DNA of 64,000 nt from Macrotrachela quadricornifera (lineage: Eukaryota; Rotifera; Eurotatoria; Philodinida; Philodinidae). The DNA is taken from NCBI GenBank assembly GCA_022393335.1, contig JAJEKB010021031.1, forward strand, positions 793,359-857,358, in the 5' to 3' direction. This document shows positions 34,603 through 45,491 of this stretch, in pieces (positions within the stretch are counted from its first letter, which is position 1; each line of letters begins with the position of its first letter). The notes beneath the pieces are model-generated. The model did not search any database, was not told the origin of the DNA, and saw only the letters and a program-made list of their open reading frames with translations. The translations under genes were made by a program, and so were the position numbers.

Positions 34603-35152
34603 ATTTTATTGAAAATAAAGAGAAAATTGATAGTAATATTGCTAGTCTTATAACAATTAATAAAGGTATATAATAATCAAATAAACTAGAGCTTTCAGCA
34701 TATCAAATGCCATCATCAGTAGAGAGGAAGAAGAGAGAAGAGTGAAATTGCTTGATTTATTGAAATTATTATCGAATATGAAATACGAATAATTAATTTC
34801 ATAACGTTGGTAATCGTTTCGCCTATGTAACTATCGAAAATTTCATAATAATAATATAATAAACATAGGTCTTGTTTTACATTTTATTGAAAATAAAGGG
34901 AAATTGATAGTAATATTGCTAGTTTTATAAGTTACATAGACAAAGCAATTAATGGAATTAATTATTTGTATTTCATATTCGATAATAATTTCAATAAATC
35001 AAGCAATTTCACTCTTCTCTCTTCTTCCTCTCTACTGATGATGGCATTTGATATGCTGAAAGCTCTAGTTCATTTGATTATTATATACCTTTATTTATTG
35101 TTATAAGACTAGCAATATTACTATCAATTTTCTCATTATTTTCAATAAAATT
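34603..35152. mobile_element. Near-perfect inverted-repeat element, ~200-bp arms
   Basis: 34603-34800 and 34955-35152 are reverse complements with very few differences by eye. Blocks include ATTGATAGTAATATTGCTAG, AGAGCTTTCAGCATATCAAA and CATCATCAGTAGAGAGGAAG with exact complements in the other arm. The spacer (about 34840-34922) holds a further direct copy of the arm end (TTATTGAAAATAAAGGGAAA). High arm identity means recent formation or ongoing conversion. Confidence 0.85.
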
Positions 35153-35928
35153 TTAAAACAAGATCTATGTTTATTATATTATTATACATATATATAACAT
35201 TTTGCATTTTATGCCCATCATGCAAATTATAATGATCAATATTCGACTTTATCATTAATAACAAATTGTTCTTTTATAATTCATTTCGTGTTTTTTATTT
35301 TTATCATTATTCTGAATTACTTATTATTGAAGCACAATTTATTTATATATTTGTTAATTAAAGCCATCGATGTGAAGCTGGCACCATGAAAACAAGAATT
35401 TTATAAAAATGAATTTCCGTCCATGAAAGTCACACCATTCGACGCAGAATTTAATTCTGCATCGAATGGTGATGTTTTTCTCAACGGAAAAACGTTTGGT
35501 AAAATTTTCACCTGGATGTTTTTTTTCTCATGGAGATGTATATATGTGCATATATGATGTTGAAGAGAGAATTTCTCTCTTCACATCGAATTCCCATCCA
35601 TGAAAGTAATACCGTTCGATGCAGAATTACATTTTGCATCGAATGGTAATGTTTTTATCAACAGGAAAACGTTTGCTAAATTTTCACCTGTATATTTTTT
35701 TTCTCATGGGGATATATATATATGTCCATATATGCCGTTGAGAAGAGAATTTCTTTGTGCAGATTGAATTCCCATCCATCAAAATGAGTCCAATCGATTC
35801 AGAATTTAATTCTGCATCGAATGGTGATACTTTTATTTATGGGAAAACGATTGGGAAAAATTTTACCGAGGAGTCCACGAAAAATAAAATTTATTCCGTT
35901 TTGCTTTTCTATATACGTTCAAAATCCC

Positions 35929-36120
35929 TTTAGGTCCCTTTTGGATCCCTTTAGGTCCCTTTAGATCCCTTTAGGTCCTTTTAGGTCCTTTTAGATCTCT
36001 TTAGATCCCTTTAGGTCCCTTTAGATCTCTTTAGATCCCTTTAGGTCCTTTTAGATCCCTTTAGGTCCTTTTAGGTCCTTTTAGATCCCTTTAGGTCCTT
36101 TTAGATCCCTTTAGGTCCTT
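35929..36120. repeat. 10-bp minisatellite, left half (CCCTTTAGGT/CCCTTTAGAT)
   Basis: Roughly 19 tandem decamers alternating between CCCTTTAGGT, CCTTTTAGGT and CCCTTTAGAT. The array runs into the N gap. Confidence 0.92.
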
Positions 36121-36500
36121 NNNNNNNNNNNNNNNNNNNNNNNNNNNNNNNNNNNNNNNNNNNNNNNNNNNNNNNNNNNNNNNNNNNNNNNNNNNNNNNN
36201 NNNNNNNNNNNNNNNNNNNNNNNNNNNNNNNNNNNNNNNNNNNNNNNNNNNNNNNNNNNNNNNNNNNNNNNNNNNNNNNNNNNNNNNNNNNNNNNNNNNN
36301 NNNNNNNNNNNNNNNNNNNNNNNNNNNNNNNNNNNNNNNNNNNNNNNNNNNNNNNNNNNNNNNNNNNNNNNNNNNNNNNNNNNNNNNNNNNNNNNNNNNN
36401 NNNNNNNNNNNNNNNNNNNNNNNNNNNNNNNNNNNNNNNNNNNNNNNNNNNNNNNNNNNNNNNNNNNNNNNNNNNNNNNNNNNNNNNNNNNNNNNNNNNN
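36121..36500. other. Assembly gap (380 Ns)
   Basis: A run of Ns between the two oppositely oriented minisatellite halves. Real gap length is unknown. Confidence 0.99.
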
Positions 36501-37022
36501 CTAAAGGGATCTAAAAGGATCTAAAAGGACCTAAAGGGATCTAAAAGGACCTAAAGGGATCTAAAAAGATCTAAAAGGACCTAAAGGGATCTAAAAAGAT
36601 CTAAAAGAACCTAAAGGGATCTAAAAGGGCCTAAAGGGATCTAGAGGGACCTAAAAGGATCTAAAGGGTTCTAAAAGGACCTAAAAGGATCTAAAAGGAC
36701 CTAAAGGGATCTAAAAGGACCTAAAAGGATCTAAAGGGATCTAAAAGGACCTAAAGGGATCTAAAAAGATCTAAAAGGACCTAAAGGGATCTAAAGGGAT
36801 CTAAAAGGATCTAAAAGGATCTAAAAGGACCTAAAGGGATCTAAAGGGATCTAAAAGGACCTAAACGGATCTAAAGGGATCTAAAATGACCCAAAAAGGG
36901 ATATAAAGGGATCTAAAAGGATTTAAAAGGATCTAAAGGGATCTAAAAGGACCTAAAGGGATCTAAAGGGATCTAAAGGGATCTAAAGGGATCTAAAAGG
37001 ATTTAAAAGGATTTAAAAGGTC
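36501..37022. repeat. 10-bp minisatellite, right half (inverted)
   Basis: About 52 tandem decamers of CTAAAGGGAT / CTAAAAGGAC / CTAAAAGGAT, the reverse complement of the left half. This half is at least 2.5 times longer than the visible left half, so the left half probably continues into the gap. Confidence 0.92.
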
Positions 37023-37547
37023 TATAGGATACTCAAGTAATAAAACGTTAAATGTCACTTAAGTAAAAGCAAAATTTTATGTAGAAAAGTGAAAATTCTG
37101 TATAGAAAGTAAAACGGAATAAATTTTATTTTTCGTGGTCCTATGATTTTACCTGGATCTTTTTTTCTCTTATTCATATATATGTATAGGAGAAAGAAAA
37201 AACGTCCAGGTGAAAATTTTACCAAACGTTTTCCCGTGAATACAAATATCACCATTCGATGCAAAATGTAATTCTGCATCGAACGGTATTACTTTCATGG
37301 ACGGGAATTCGATGTGAAGAGAGAAATTCTCTCTTCAACATCATATATGCACATATATACATGTCCATGAGAAAAAAAACATCCAGGTGAAAATTTTTAC
37401 CAAACGTTTTCCCGTTGATAAAAACATCACCATTCGATGCAGAATTAAATTCTGCGTCGAATGGTGTGACTTTCACGGACGGGAGTTCATTTTTATAAAA
37501 TTCTTGTTTTCATGGTGCTAGCTCCGTCGTGCTAGCTTCACATCGAT

Positions 37548-39120
37548 ACTAGAACGAATGTATTGATATAGGTGTAATTTTATACACGTCAAAAATTTGG
37601 ATTTATTCTAAGAAAATGATAAAAAAAACCAGGGACATTAATCATGAATATTTCTCTCTAGATACAAGATAAATAGAAAAAATACATATGAGATCAAAGT
37701 TAATTTTAAAAAAAAAAATATATATACATAGAAAATATTGTCATTACTTCTCTATTACCATTTTCACATGATATTACATTGATTGGAAGAATTGAAGAAA
37801 AAAAATTCTCATTAATCATAAACTCTAAACTATTAGAATTTGATGCTAGAATTATTAATCTTTTAGACATTGATAGACGATATTATTAATTCCCTTCCAA
37901 TAAACAAATGCTTTTGTAATAATCAATAAAGAAGACTACTCAAAAATAATAAAATAATTGCTACATATGTGTACGAAAACAAAAACATTTTATACCTCAT
38001 ATGGAAGTATAGTACAATGAAGGTGGAGCCCTGGCTCATATTTCCGAAAAAAAAATGCACAAATTTCATCATGAGTTTATATTGAGTATGCAAAATTTTT
38101 TTAAACCATAATACGTTCAGCTTGATGTTAGATAGTATCATAAACGGCAAACCAGTTACGTTTAAGAAAGATTAAGTCTTTGGTAGAGAACAAGAAGGCC
38201 ATATGAGAGTGACTCGATATTTGAGAAAATTTTAGGAATATTATTTCGACATTGCTGATGTGTATCTGAAAATGTTATTAACACAACTTATAGTGCATAT
38301 ATTGTCCGATGAACCAACACTAAAATATTATTTTCCAAAGAATACGTTGTCATTGATGTTTAAACTAACTATCAAAAGATCTCGTTAGCACACTGTGTGA
38401 GATAATATTTATTGTGCATTTATTTTCGCCAGAAAAGTAATAAAAATATGCATTGCTTTGAAAGATATATGATTAAACACTCTACAATATACATAGAAAA
38501 AGGTTTCTTTTGTTTATTGCAATAAATTTGGCAAGAGAAAAAAGAAAAGCTGTAAGACACATAATAATATTTTAGGATAACAGTAGAATGAATTTTTATA
38601 TGGAAAAATATGTATGACAAAATATTTTTATTACTTTTGACAAGATGCAATGTAGCAATTTTTTATATATTCTATCTTTCACTGTTCTAAGAACTCATCA
38701 GTCCTGTTAATCTAAGACATTTGCTGAGAATGTTATAGATTTTTCTATTATTATAATGACACTAAAGAACATATATAAGTTCTATATTTTACTTCAAAGA
38801 GACTACATTGACAAGCTTTTTTTAATCGTTTCCTTATAATTTTGAAGACTAAAACTATCGTTACCATTAATTGGCATGATGAAGAAATATACTCTTAGTT
38901 ATATTATTTAATTTATGAGTAACGCTATGATTATATATGATATGACGGCCTGTAATATATAGAAATATTAATATATAGTCTTTACATACTAAAATCCATT
39001 TTGAGATTGAGACAAAAAGTAGCATTTTGTTTTATTCTTTCATGCTAGAAAATCAGTTATTTTCCCCTTCGAAAAACTCTCTTCTGGCAAAAACATCTAT
39101 TTATTTATCTATATTTAGAT
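37548..39120. other. Non-coding interval
   Basis: AT-rich; the minus-strand frames here have no domains. It ends at the 3' flank of the EF-hand gene. Confidence 0.4.
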
Positions 39121-39153
39121 TTATTTGTGTATCTTAATGAAAAGAATTTTATC

Positions 39154-39621
39154 TTAAAGTCGTTTAAGTGCAAGATCTCTAACAATGCCTTTCTTGACAA
39201 ATTCCGTAAATTCTTCCAAATTGAGTTTATAGTCATTATTTTTATCAGCTGGTTGAAAATAACGAAGAAGCATATATGGATTGGAACCGGGCACAATAGC
39301 AGTCATAAAGACAGCTAATTCATTAATATCGATTGTATTTGAATGATCAGTATCAAGTAAAGTAAATGCTTCAGGTATGTCGTTAGTTGCATATTCTGTC
39401 ATTAGAAATGGTCGAATTACTTTTGTGAAATCATCAAATGATAATTTTGGCTTTTTAATTGTAGCTGCGATTTGTTCAAAATCATCGCGTCTGACATGAA
39501 CTCGATGTTGATTCGTTTTTCCTTTACCAAGAATTTCATCATAGACATATTCAGCTTCGGTAATTTTATCACCCTTTCGATGGAAATATTCGTGAACGCG
39601 AGTTTCAATTTTATCACTCAT
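39154..39621 (-). CDS. Small EF-hand calcium-binding protein (155 aa)
   Basis: Single-exon frame from an ATG at 39621-39619 (MSDKIETRVHEYF) to a TAA at 39154. Two canonical EF-hand loops occupy the C-terminal half. DTDHSNTIDINE (residues about 90-101) has acidic or Asn/Thr ligands and a closing Glu. DKNNDYKLNLEE (about 128-139) is preceded by a helix with LLRYFQPA. The N-terminal half (EAEYVYDEILGKGKTNQHR; KPKLSFDDFTKVI) looks like a degenerate EF pair, so the overall plan is calmodulin-like. Likely a cytosolic Ca2+ sensor or buffer; target unknown. The lack of introns is unusual beside the intron-rich neighbours and might reflect retroposition. Confidence 0.85.
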   Translation of the reverse strand: MSDKIETRVHEYFHRKGDKITEAEYVYDEILGKGKTNQHRVHVRRDDFEQIAATIKKPKLSFDDFTKVIRPFLMTEYATNDIPEAFTLLDTDHSNTIDINELAVFMTAIVPGSNPYMLLRYFQPADKNNDYKLNLEEFTEFVKKGIVRDLALKRL

Positions 39622-40670
39622 CGTAAATTGTATCCTAATAAGATATTTATAAAAAAGAGCAACAATTTTTATATTATTACATACTTGTCTTAACGTGACG
39701 GTTGATAAAAGTAGATGATTATAGTTGTTATTGTTATTCTAGTGGAAACGAAACAATATTTATATAGATAGTTTTCTATTAATTTTATGGCTACTGAACA
39801 AATTAAATAAACACATATTAGTCAAATTAATAACATATTATTTTTTGAAGAATCTTTCTAGCTGAGTATCTACTCTTTATTTACATCAGTTTTCTTTCCT
39901 TTCGAGTAATTTGGATCTTTTGTAGTTCGACCAATGATAAGGCACTTTTCCAGGTCGGCTAATACGAAGGTTGCATATAGTCATGGATATATTCGGTCGT
40001 AATACTAAGATAGGTAATAGGAGAAAATGCAATCGTTTACGACCGTGTCTGTTCGATCTGGAATATAAATTTATGACAAAAGATCGAACGTTTGTTAATT
40101 CTGATTTTGTTTGATTTACTCATTGTTGTTAATATGTTTTCAAGGTAACTAGAAGACTAACACTATATATAATGTGTCTGTGAGAGTTAGATTTAAAAGA
40201 TTTATAGAACACTAGATAGTTCTATTTTAGAAATGAAATTCCGAAATGACCATTTAACGATGACTTTTCTTTTCATCCTTAATATGTCTTACCTGTCAAG
40301 CTATGTCTTAATATATATATATATGAAAAAAAAATGATTATAATCGATCGTTCTTTGACAAAGAGAATTTTTTTTCTTCTGCTCTTATTTCACTTCAGTC
40401 ATAATTGAAACCTTTTAGATGATAGAAAAATATAAACAGACATAAGCATTTTTCATGTCCTTCAAATCAGAAAAAAAGAAAATTCAAGTTGTATTATTAT
40501 CGCTGAGCAACGACTATTGAAGTTCCATTAAAAAAAAGTTTTTTTCTTCAGTGTTGCTTTGAGCGATATTGTGACAATTTGTGAAACAGATCTTGATGCT
40601 TAAACTTTTTACAAAATATCATCAGAATAAACCTGTATATTCTTAATGTTTTTTTATACTAACGAAGAAG
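39622..40670. other. 5' flank of the EF-hand gene and non-coding DNA
   Basis: No gene recognised. A TATATATATA run lies near 40312. Promoter elements cannot be assigned by eye. Confidence 0.4.
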
Positions 40671-41087
40671 CTATCCAAAGTGATTAACTGTTTTAGAGCC
40701 CATACTTTGGACATATAGAGAGGACTCTTAGACTAGTAAACTTCTAAAAATACGTGGGTCCTAGGTGCTTCTTTCGAATGCTATGGCTATTTGACTGATT
40801 TTCAAACAATAGTAAGGTAATTACAAAAAAGTCGAAGGACGAAATTTTGCTTCTATTTTTGCTGAAAACTTTACCGTATATTAAGGATCATGACACCTGC
40901 ATATGAGTAAAATTTTGTCATTTGACTTTTCTGTAAATATCTAGCTATTAACCAAAAAATCAACCAAATGGTCATAGTATTCAGAAGAAACGTTATGGGC
41001 TCAAGTTCTTTTAAAATTATTCTAATCTAAAGGTCCTCTCTATATGTCTAAAGTATAGGCTCTAAAATAGTTAATCACTTCGGATAC
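40671..41087. mobile_element. Inverted-repeat element, ~150-bp arms
   Basis: TATCCAAAGTGATTAACTGT and TTTAGAGCCCATACTTTGGA at the left pair with TCCAAAG-like/TTTAGAG complements at 41030-41087 (AGTATAGGCTCTAAAATAG, TTAATCACTTCGGATA). Further inside, AATGCTATGGC...TTTGACTGATTTT pairs with AATCAACCAAATGGTCATAG. The GAGAGGACTCTT motif of the left arm recurs at about 41414-41426. Confidence 0.75.
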
Positions 41088-41427
41088 CTAACCCTCAAGT
41101 AGTCCATGTAATCACGAAACGCACTTTCAACGTATCTAAACGTGTTTTTGTTGAAAATTTTGGTGTATCACTACATCTCTTAGACGCGTTCAAGTTCTTA
41201 TTTAAAATGTGTTATTCACTTATTTATCTTGTGCGCAATGGTTCTACAATTTTGCAAACGTGTTGAAAACACAAGATGCCGACTCATTCAGATGCGACGC
41301 AAAAATGTGCCACGTGTGGATGAGAAGGAAAAGGTCTCTGAATATATCTAAACGCAATCAGACAATGGAAAGATGTTCTGATTCATTATTTTCGAAGCGC
41401 AACTGGGTCTATAGAGAGGACTCTTTC

Positions 41428-41784
41428 ACTATTTTGAAGAATGTTTTATAAGATTTTGTTTTATATAAGAAAGAATGTTAAAAAATTAACTATGTGAGAT
41501 CAAACAGAAATTCTATTAAAAGAATTCTTGATGAATAACATGTTATTTTTCATAGTTCTGTCATGGCTATTTATGAGACATTATCACGTAAACTTATTAC
41601 ACATGCCTCAAAATAGTAAAAAATTTCTTACAACATATGCTTTGTATAAAAGTAATAAACGATGACAAGTAAAATGTTATTTTTCAAGTATTCTTCAGAT
41701 GGAATTTGTGTTTGATTTCACATTGTTAGTTTATTAACATTCTTATGTAAAACAAAATTTCATAAAAACATTCTTCAAAATAGT
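41428..41784. mobile_element. Inverted-repeat element, ~120-bp arms
   Basis: ACTATTTTGAAGAATGTTTT (41428) pairs with AAACATTCTTCAAAATAGT (41766-41784), and the pairing continues inward through AAGAATGTTA and GATCAAACA to GAATAACATGTTATTT opposite AAATGTTATTTTTCAAG. It starts about 340 bp after the 40671-41087 element. Confidence 0.7.
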
Positions 41785-42369
41785 ATAAAAAGAATAATTA
41801 TTTTCTGTATTCTTTATATTTCTATGTGCAATATAATCTAGATAATGCATAAATTGATCTAAGTCTAAGATTATTAAACCTTTGGATGGTTCAGATGTAG
41901 AAAAACTATAGTATGTTGAACAATAATAAAATAATATACTGTCTACAATTATTATAAATGATTGAAACAAAACGGCATTTTTAACAAATAATTCCAGAAA
42001 AATTAGTTTTTCTTGAATTGTGTCATAACAATTGATGATTGTCAATCGGTTGATATTATTTTGAATAATTTTCACAGTTTAAATCTATACTTTTATTGCC
42101 TATGTGAATCTATATTTGATATGTAACAATTTAAATACGAAAAAAGTGTATCAATCTTTATTGAAAAATGATTTTTTCGTAGCATCGAAATCTGATTGCT
42201 CAAAATTTATTTGATTTTCAAAGTAAAAAATACAACCAGGAAAAACAGCAGCCGTATGGAAATTGTCTTCTCTTTTTCCTTTAGATCTCTTGGGATGTTT
42301 TATTTTCTTAATATAATATACTAAGTGTATAAAAATTGAAATGTAAAGGACGAACATTCTTATTACATT

Positions 42370-42480
42370 AATCCAAAATAAGATTAACTATGAAGAGAAG
42401 AGAAAGTATGCAAATACCTTTGTAGATTTACGTACAAAATAAAATCAAATAAATACTATAAAAAATATATTTAAGGATTA
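42370..42480 (+). promoter_or_regulatory. Conserved upstream block of LRR gene 1
   Basis: AAGATTAACTATGAAGAGAA through GTATGCAAATAC to AAAAAATATATTTA closely matches 44137-44238 upstream of the second LRR gene (AAGATTTACTTTGAAAAGAG, ATATGCAAATAT). It was retained when the gene was duplicated and is a candidate shared promoter. It contains an ATGCAAAT octamer. Confidence 0.45.
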
Positions 42481-42573
42481 AATTGATCTTTAAATCAATT
42501 TTCGATTAAAGTCATGGAAAAGTTTAATGAATGAGAAAATAAGAAAGAAATTATTAAACATAACAAAGACATA

Positions 42574-43653
42574 ATGTTTGAATACAAGAGTATTCCCCTA
42601 CTTTTCATCATATGTTGGTGGTGTTCAATGATAAAATGCAATATTCAAATGACACAGGAACGACTTCAATCACATATAACTGGTGGATACAAAGGTAAAT
42701 TAATTTGACATTGTATAATAGTATTTATTATAATGATATACATTTTAGACAGCATGATATTTTTAGATTGCAAACAATATAAAAATGATTATGATATTCT
42801 TTATCATTTTCCGTTTTATATCATGATTAATCCAATAACAGATGATTGGAATAAGAGTATGGCTCATATGGATTATTCAAATAATTTTGTCTCAACACTT
42901 ACATTGACAGATCAAGGTAGCAAGATTCCAGAAAGTATCTTCTGCTTAAAAGAACTTAAATATTTAATTATAAAAAACATGATTTTTACTAACGGTAATT
43001 AGGTCATTGTTATGGTTTTATAATATTGATCAAAGATTTTTGTTTTAGGTGTTGTACCAGATACTTTGGTAAATCTCCAGCGTCTTCGACGTCTTGAGAT
43101 TTCTAACACGGTCATCACCAATATGACCAATCAGTTAGCGACTCTTACTCGTCTCTCTTGGTTAATCTTAATTAATTGTTCTCTTCATCATATGCCTAAT
43201 TTGAGTAATATGTCTGATCTATCACATGTTCTACTTGAACAGAATTATTTATCTAAAATTGATGGATTGAATAGTAATATTTATAATCTATTGCTTTCAA
43301 ATAATCTTTTTACTGAAATACCAACTTTGAAAGAACCAACATATCTCGAAGAACTTATTATAGATAATAATCCTTTAAAACATATTATGATGATAGATTC
43401 TTTTATTAATTTAAAAAAAGTTGATCTTCACAATACAACACTTTTATTTATTCCACCTACAATCAATAAACTTCAGAAGATTGAATATCTTGATTTATCT
43501 TATAATAAACTATTTTATTTACCTGAAGATATTCGTCGATTGAATAAACTTAATATTCTCTATGTTAATAATAATTCATTTTCTAATCGAGAAATTCAAA
43601 CAATTAAATCATATTTTGATATAAGTCATCCAAATATTACTTTGCGTATTTAG
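42574..43653 (+). CDS. Secreted leucine-rich repeat protein, tandem copy 1 (three exons)
   Basis: Exons 42574-42694, 42749-42994 and 43049-43653 give 323 residues. All junctions are GT..AG in phase 1, with introns of 54 bp. The first exon encodes a signal peptide (YKSIPLLFIICWWCSMIKC). The mature protein opens with a Cys-containing cap (DCKQYKNDYDILYHFPF). The third exon carries about seven LRRs of the LxxLxLxxNxL type, for example LEELIIDNNPLKHI, LKKVDLHNTTLLFIPP, IEYLDLSYNKLFYLPEDI and LNILYVNNNSF. It has many NxT/S sequons and no membrane segment, so it should be secreted. LRR folds usually bind proteins; the ligand is unknown. Copy 2 lies about 630 bp downstream. Confidence 0.88.
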
Positions 43654-44136
43654 TTCATGCTTTTTGTAATATATTATATTAATAAAAAATCTTGAATTTT
43701 TCTATTGATTTTTTATGCAATAAATTTATTAAAAAACTGTTTGCCATTTGGTGTAAAAATCGAACTGTCTGAAGATGTTTGTTTCTACTGTATCATATGA
43801 TTTATAAATGGATTTTCTCTTAGACAACCAATTTAGAGAACATCATGTACTATCACGATTCTTGACAATAAGCACAAACATTGCAAACTACCATCAGTCG
43901 CAAGAAGCAGTGTCTATCGGAGAAAAGAGAAAACAAGGTAAATCAGTCAAGGTTAAACATGCTTTGGTGGTATAGTGAGCTTTCTTTCACTCATTGTAAT
44001 AAATTCTCAAAAACTAAAAATATAATGAATTCAATTTTAAATCTTTAAACTTTCTAATCAATGATTTAATAGAACAAACGGATTTGAATCAACTCGATTA
44101 AATATTTTACGTTAACCTTATTCATTGCATTAATCT
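43654..44136. other. Spacer between the two LRR genes
   Basis: 3' flank of copy 1 with AATAAA near 43680 and 43719, then AT-rich DNA. A TGGTGGTATAGTGAG phrase (about 43965) resembles a tRNA A box but has no B box or cloverleaf. Confidence 0.45.
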
Positions 44137-44238
44137 ATGATAAGATTTACTTTGAAAAGAGAAGAGAATATGCAAATATTTTTATTGATTTATGTACGAA
44201 ATAACATCAAATGAATTACTAAAAAAATATATTTAGAG
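44137..44238 (+). promoter_or_regulatory. Conserved upstream block of LRR gene 2
   Basis: Partner of 42370-42480, with the ATGCAAAT octamer and AAAAAATATATTTAGAG at the same relative order. It lies about 50 bp before the start codon region of copy 2. Confidence 0.45.
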
Positions 44239-44286
44239 AGAAGGCTGACAAATTTTGACAGAATATCGATAGATATTTCAAATAAA

Positions 44287-45491
44287 ATGTTTGTTCACAA
44301 AATTATTTTCCTAATTTTTATCATACATTGTTGGTGTTTAATAATAAAATGTAATGTTCAAATGTCAAATAAACCATTTCAATCATATATAACTGGTGGA
44401 TACAAAGGTAAGTTAATTTGATATTGTAGAATATTCTTTATCATCATTATATACATTATAGGTATTGAAAGAAGAAGAAGCAGCAAATCAGTTTTTGATT
44501 GCGAACAGTATACAAATGATTATGATATTCTTTATCATTTTCCGTTTCCTATTATGATCAATCCTATGTTACATTATTGGGATAGTAACATTGCTACTAT
44601 GGATAATACGAATACTTTTGTTACTTCACTCACACTTACAGAAAGAGGAAGTAATGTTCCTGAAAGTATATTTTGTTTTAAAAAACTTGAACGTTTGGTC
44701 ATTCTCAATATGGCTTTTATCAATGGTAATAAAATTATTCTCTTATGAGAAAATACAGAATTGATCAATTGCTTTTGTGTATAAACAATAAACTATTCTC
44801 ACTACGATCTATCTTTGAGCAAAAGTTTCACATCAGAATTCTACTTGAAAGTGATTGATTAGTTCTTTATTGAATCTTTATTTTAGGTATTCTACCAGAT
44901 ACTTTAGTAAATCTCCAGCGATTGTATGACATTCAAATTTTGAATACGTCTATCATCAATATGACTAATCAATTAACATCTCTAACTCGTCTATATTCTC
45001 TAACTTTAAATAATTGTTCACTTACTAAACTACCTGATCTTATCAATATGCCTGATTTACGACATGTTTATCTTGATGATAATCATTTATCTAAAATCGA
45101 TGGATTGAGAAGTGAAGTTGACTGTCTACATCTTTCTAACAATCAATTTACCGAAATTCCAACTATGACGAGTCCAACCAGTCTTGCTATTCTTCGTATG
45201 AAAAATAATCCTTTAAAAGATGTGATGAAATTGGATATTTACACTAATCTCGCATATATTGAACTTCAAAATACATCAATCTCATTCATTCCATCTACTA
45301 TTGATAAACTTTGGCGACTTGATTATCTTGATTTATCTTTTAACAAACTGGTTTATTTACCTAAAAGTATTTACAAATTAAATTATCTCAGCTATCTCTA
45401 TTTAAACAATAATATGTTTTCCTCGGATGAAATTCAAGCAATTAAAATGGAATTTAACAGAACTCATCCAAATATTACTTTACGCATTTAA
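44287..45491 (+). CDS. Secreted leucine-rich repeat protein, tandem copy 2 (three exons)
   Basis: Exons 44287-44407, 44462-44725 and 44887-45491 give 329 residues with the same phases as copy 1. Exons 1 and 3 have exactly the same lengths (121 and 605 nt). Exon 2 is 18 nt longer, adding an Arg/Ser-rich ERRRSSKS insert after GGYKG. Intron 2 is 161 bp against 54 bp in copy 1. The signal peptide is KIIFLIFIIHCWCLIIKC. LRR units include LYSLTLNNCSLTKLPDL, VDCLHLSNNQFTEIP, LDYLDLSFNKLVYLPKSI and LSYLYLNNNMFSS. Both copies end with HPNITLRI. A simple tandem duplication with divergence of the repeat surface; no breaks seen, so both are probably functional. Confidence 0.88.

Larger units (their letters stand above)
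35366..37547. mobile_element. 2.2-kb palindromic element with minisatellite core and central N gap
   Basis: The outer ends are inverted: left ATCGATGTGAAGCTGGCACC, right (read inward) ATCGATGTGAAGCTAGCACG with a 14-bp expansion. They are followed on both sides by CATGAAAACAAGAATTTTAT. Each arm holds ~178-bp tandem units with a 37-bp near-perfect palindrome (ACCATTCGATGCAGAATT and its complement) at 35434-35470, 35611-35647, about 35789-35825, 37251-37287 and 37429-37465. Inside lies a 10-bp minisatellite, forward on the left and reverse-complemented on the right. The assembly gap sits exactly where the palindrome should fold. No coding sequence. Confidence 0.85.

Noticed and set aside
34390..34653. 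87-codon plus-strand frame
   Set aside because: It runs from unique DNA into the arm of an inverted repeat and shows no domain.
35929..37022. Decamer array considered as a CRISPR-like array
   Set aside because: The 10-bp units are directly adjacent without spacers and the genome is eukaryotic; it is a minisatellite.
41743..42075. 110-codon minus-strand frame
   Set aside because: It overlaps the right arm of an inverted repeat; low-complexity Ile/Phe/Tyr content typical of AT-rich chance frames.
43960..43990. tRNA-like A-box phrase TGGTGGTATAGTGAG
   Set aside because: No B box, no acceptor pairing and no cloverleaf could be drawn.
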